Assembly (NCBI GenBank): GCA_964437245.1
Contig: CAYTGJ010000001.1
Span: 25,698-89,697 of the forward strand
Source of the DNA: JANYCO01 sp964437245
GTDB lineage: Bacteria > Bacteroidota > Bacteroidia > Cytophagales > Cytophagaceae
DNA length: 64,000 nt
Direction: 5' to 3'
A model generated the notes under the pieces. The model searched no databases. It saw only the letters and a program-made list of their open reading frames with translations, and was not told the DNA's origin. Numbering within the stretch: position 1 is the stretch's first letter; every line of letters begins with the position of its first letter. The translations under genes and the position numbers were made by a program. This document shows positions 63,353 through 64,000 of the stretch, in pieces.

Positions 63353-64000
63353 CTAGTACCCATTCAATTTATTCAAATCATTTTTGGTGATCCAAAGTTT
63401 ATGACCAATCGTGTCTGTGGGGGCTTTAAACCTTACCAACTCTTCAGCGAATTTATGATTACTTAATTTTACTGTTCGTATAATGGCGAATTTATAAAAT
63501 ACGTCTTTGTCTCGGCCCAAGCTTACATTATCAAAATAAATGGTATCATTTTGATAATGGTAATTCCCTTTTATTTCTGTCAGACCAAAACATACATTTC
63601 TTTCTCTAAATATGAAGTTGTCTTTAAGTTTCAACGATGTCATACAATTGGCAGCACCTTCTCTTTTCGCAATTAGTATGTCTTTACCTTCAAGTCTGTC
63701 GAAGTTAATAAGGCCGGCTGGTTTATATAATGTCAATGATACTACAATTGCCAGTAGTCCAACTGTATAAAATCGTTGCTTATCGGAGAATTTTTCTTTT
63801 ATCAAAAAATATACTTGTCTAAAAAGCGAAAGTATGATACAGACAACAGTTAAGAGAATAAAGACAGGGAATGCAAAAAATCCAAGTTTCCCTTCCCAAT
63901 AGTATCCTGTATTTACCAAAAGGAAGAAAATAGTTGTCGTGATAATGTAACCCTCCCAAAATTTGGACAGTTGTAAAATAGATTTCTTCTTTTTTAAGTA
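63353..64000 (-). CDS. Hypothetical membrane protein, 5' end outside window
   Basis: The frame is open to the window end, with no ATG; 215 residues are visible. A membrane helix lies close to the visible start (IITTTIFFLLVNTGYYW) and two more follow (about FFAFPVFILLTVVCIILSLF, then TVGLLAIVVSLTL). The rest is a soluble domain of about 115 residues with two cysteines (ANCMTSL and NVCFGLTEIKGNY). No family recognised. The start codon lies beyond base 64000 on the minus strand, because a TTG at 63919 would cut the first helix. Confidence 0.65.
   Translation of the reverse strand, partial: YLKKKKSILQLSKFWEGYIITTTIFFLLVNTGYYWEGKLGFFAFPVFILLTVVCIILSLFRQVYFLIKEKFSDKQRFYTVGLLAIVVSLTLYKPAGLINFDRLEGKDILIAKREGAANCMTSLKLKDNFIFRERNVCFGLTEIKGNYHYQNDTIYFDNVSLGRDKDVFYKFAIIRTVKLSNHKFAEELVRFKAPTDTIGHKLWITKNDLNKLNGY

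Noticed and set aside
1..64000. Search for CRISPR arrays, tRNA and rRNA genes, insertion sequences and phage genes
   Set aside because: No regularly spaced identical repeats, cloverleaf-like sequence, rRNA stretches or transposase motifs were seen by eye; a dedicated search could still find a weak case.

Overview
The window is a chromosomal segment of a member of the Bacteroidota. The evidence is type IX secretion (T9SS) sorting domains of type A and type B, a PorP/SprF-family protein, exported lipoproteins, and upstream elements of the Bacteroidota vegetative promoter type (TTG, about 20 bp, then TAnnTTTG). A flavobacterium-like organism is likely, but the genus cannot be fixed from the sequence alone. 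No rRNA, tRNA, CRISPR array, insertion sequence or phage gene was seen. Two 10-N scaffold gaps (20800-20809 and 29144-29153) interrupt genes that are probably intact. The first gene (Crp/Fnr regulator) and the last gene (membrane protein) run off the window.

Layout. 1-5.1 kb: partial Crp/Fnr regulator, YiaA/B membrane protein, small hypothetical genes and a lipoprotein/metzincin-protease pair. 5.4-9.8 kb: LamG T9SS cargo, NlpC/P60 hydrolase and the CbpM-CbpA (DnaJ-like) pair. 10-12.3 kb: two more Crp/Fnr regulators around an alpha/beta hydrolase. 12.4-17 kb: fatty acid hydroxylase, then an oxidative stress module with oxyR divergent from an exported catalase and an exported ankyrin-repeat protein; a near-consensus OxyR site lies between them. 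17.2-21.5 kb: type III restriction-modification mod-res pair. 21.7-29.9 kb: DUF1801 protein, two L,D-transpeptidase-type proteins, lipoproteins, serine hydrolase, MFS transporter and a bestrophin-like channel. 30-36 kb: signalling genes (GAF/PAS sensor, Cys-rich copper-binding bundle, STAS-like protein, single-domain response regulator, multi-PAS histidine kinase). 36.3-39.2 kb: membrane-anchored AraC regulator followed by a T9SS-exported polysaccharide deacetylase. A tandem 21-bp repeat sits at the deacetylase promoter. 39.3-41.7 kb: T9SS type A protein and fatty acid desaturase. 41.8-49.6 kb: a four-gene minus-strand operon of T9SS type B cargo, PorP/SprF, a Cys-rich small lipoprotein and a 1416-residue TPR-CHAT protease. 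49.8-54.5 kb: TPR protein, glyA, nitroreductase with a perfect 20-bp palindrome in its promoter, pirin and Dps. 55.1-61.2 kb: gltB-gltD. 61.4-64 kb: YdeI-like protein, RidA, WYL regulator and a partial membrane protein.

How the genes work together. The most system-like locus is the CHAT operon: a surface-targeted beta-propeller protein, its likely outer-membrane partner, and an exported caspase-like protease with its own lipoprotein. Two further loci pair a regulator with a visible operator at its target (OxyR/catalase and AraC/deacetylase). In both, the target promoter has a good -7 box but no TTG at the usual distance, as expected for activator-dependent promoters.
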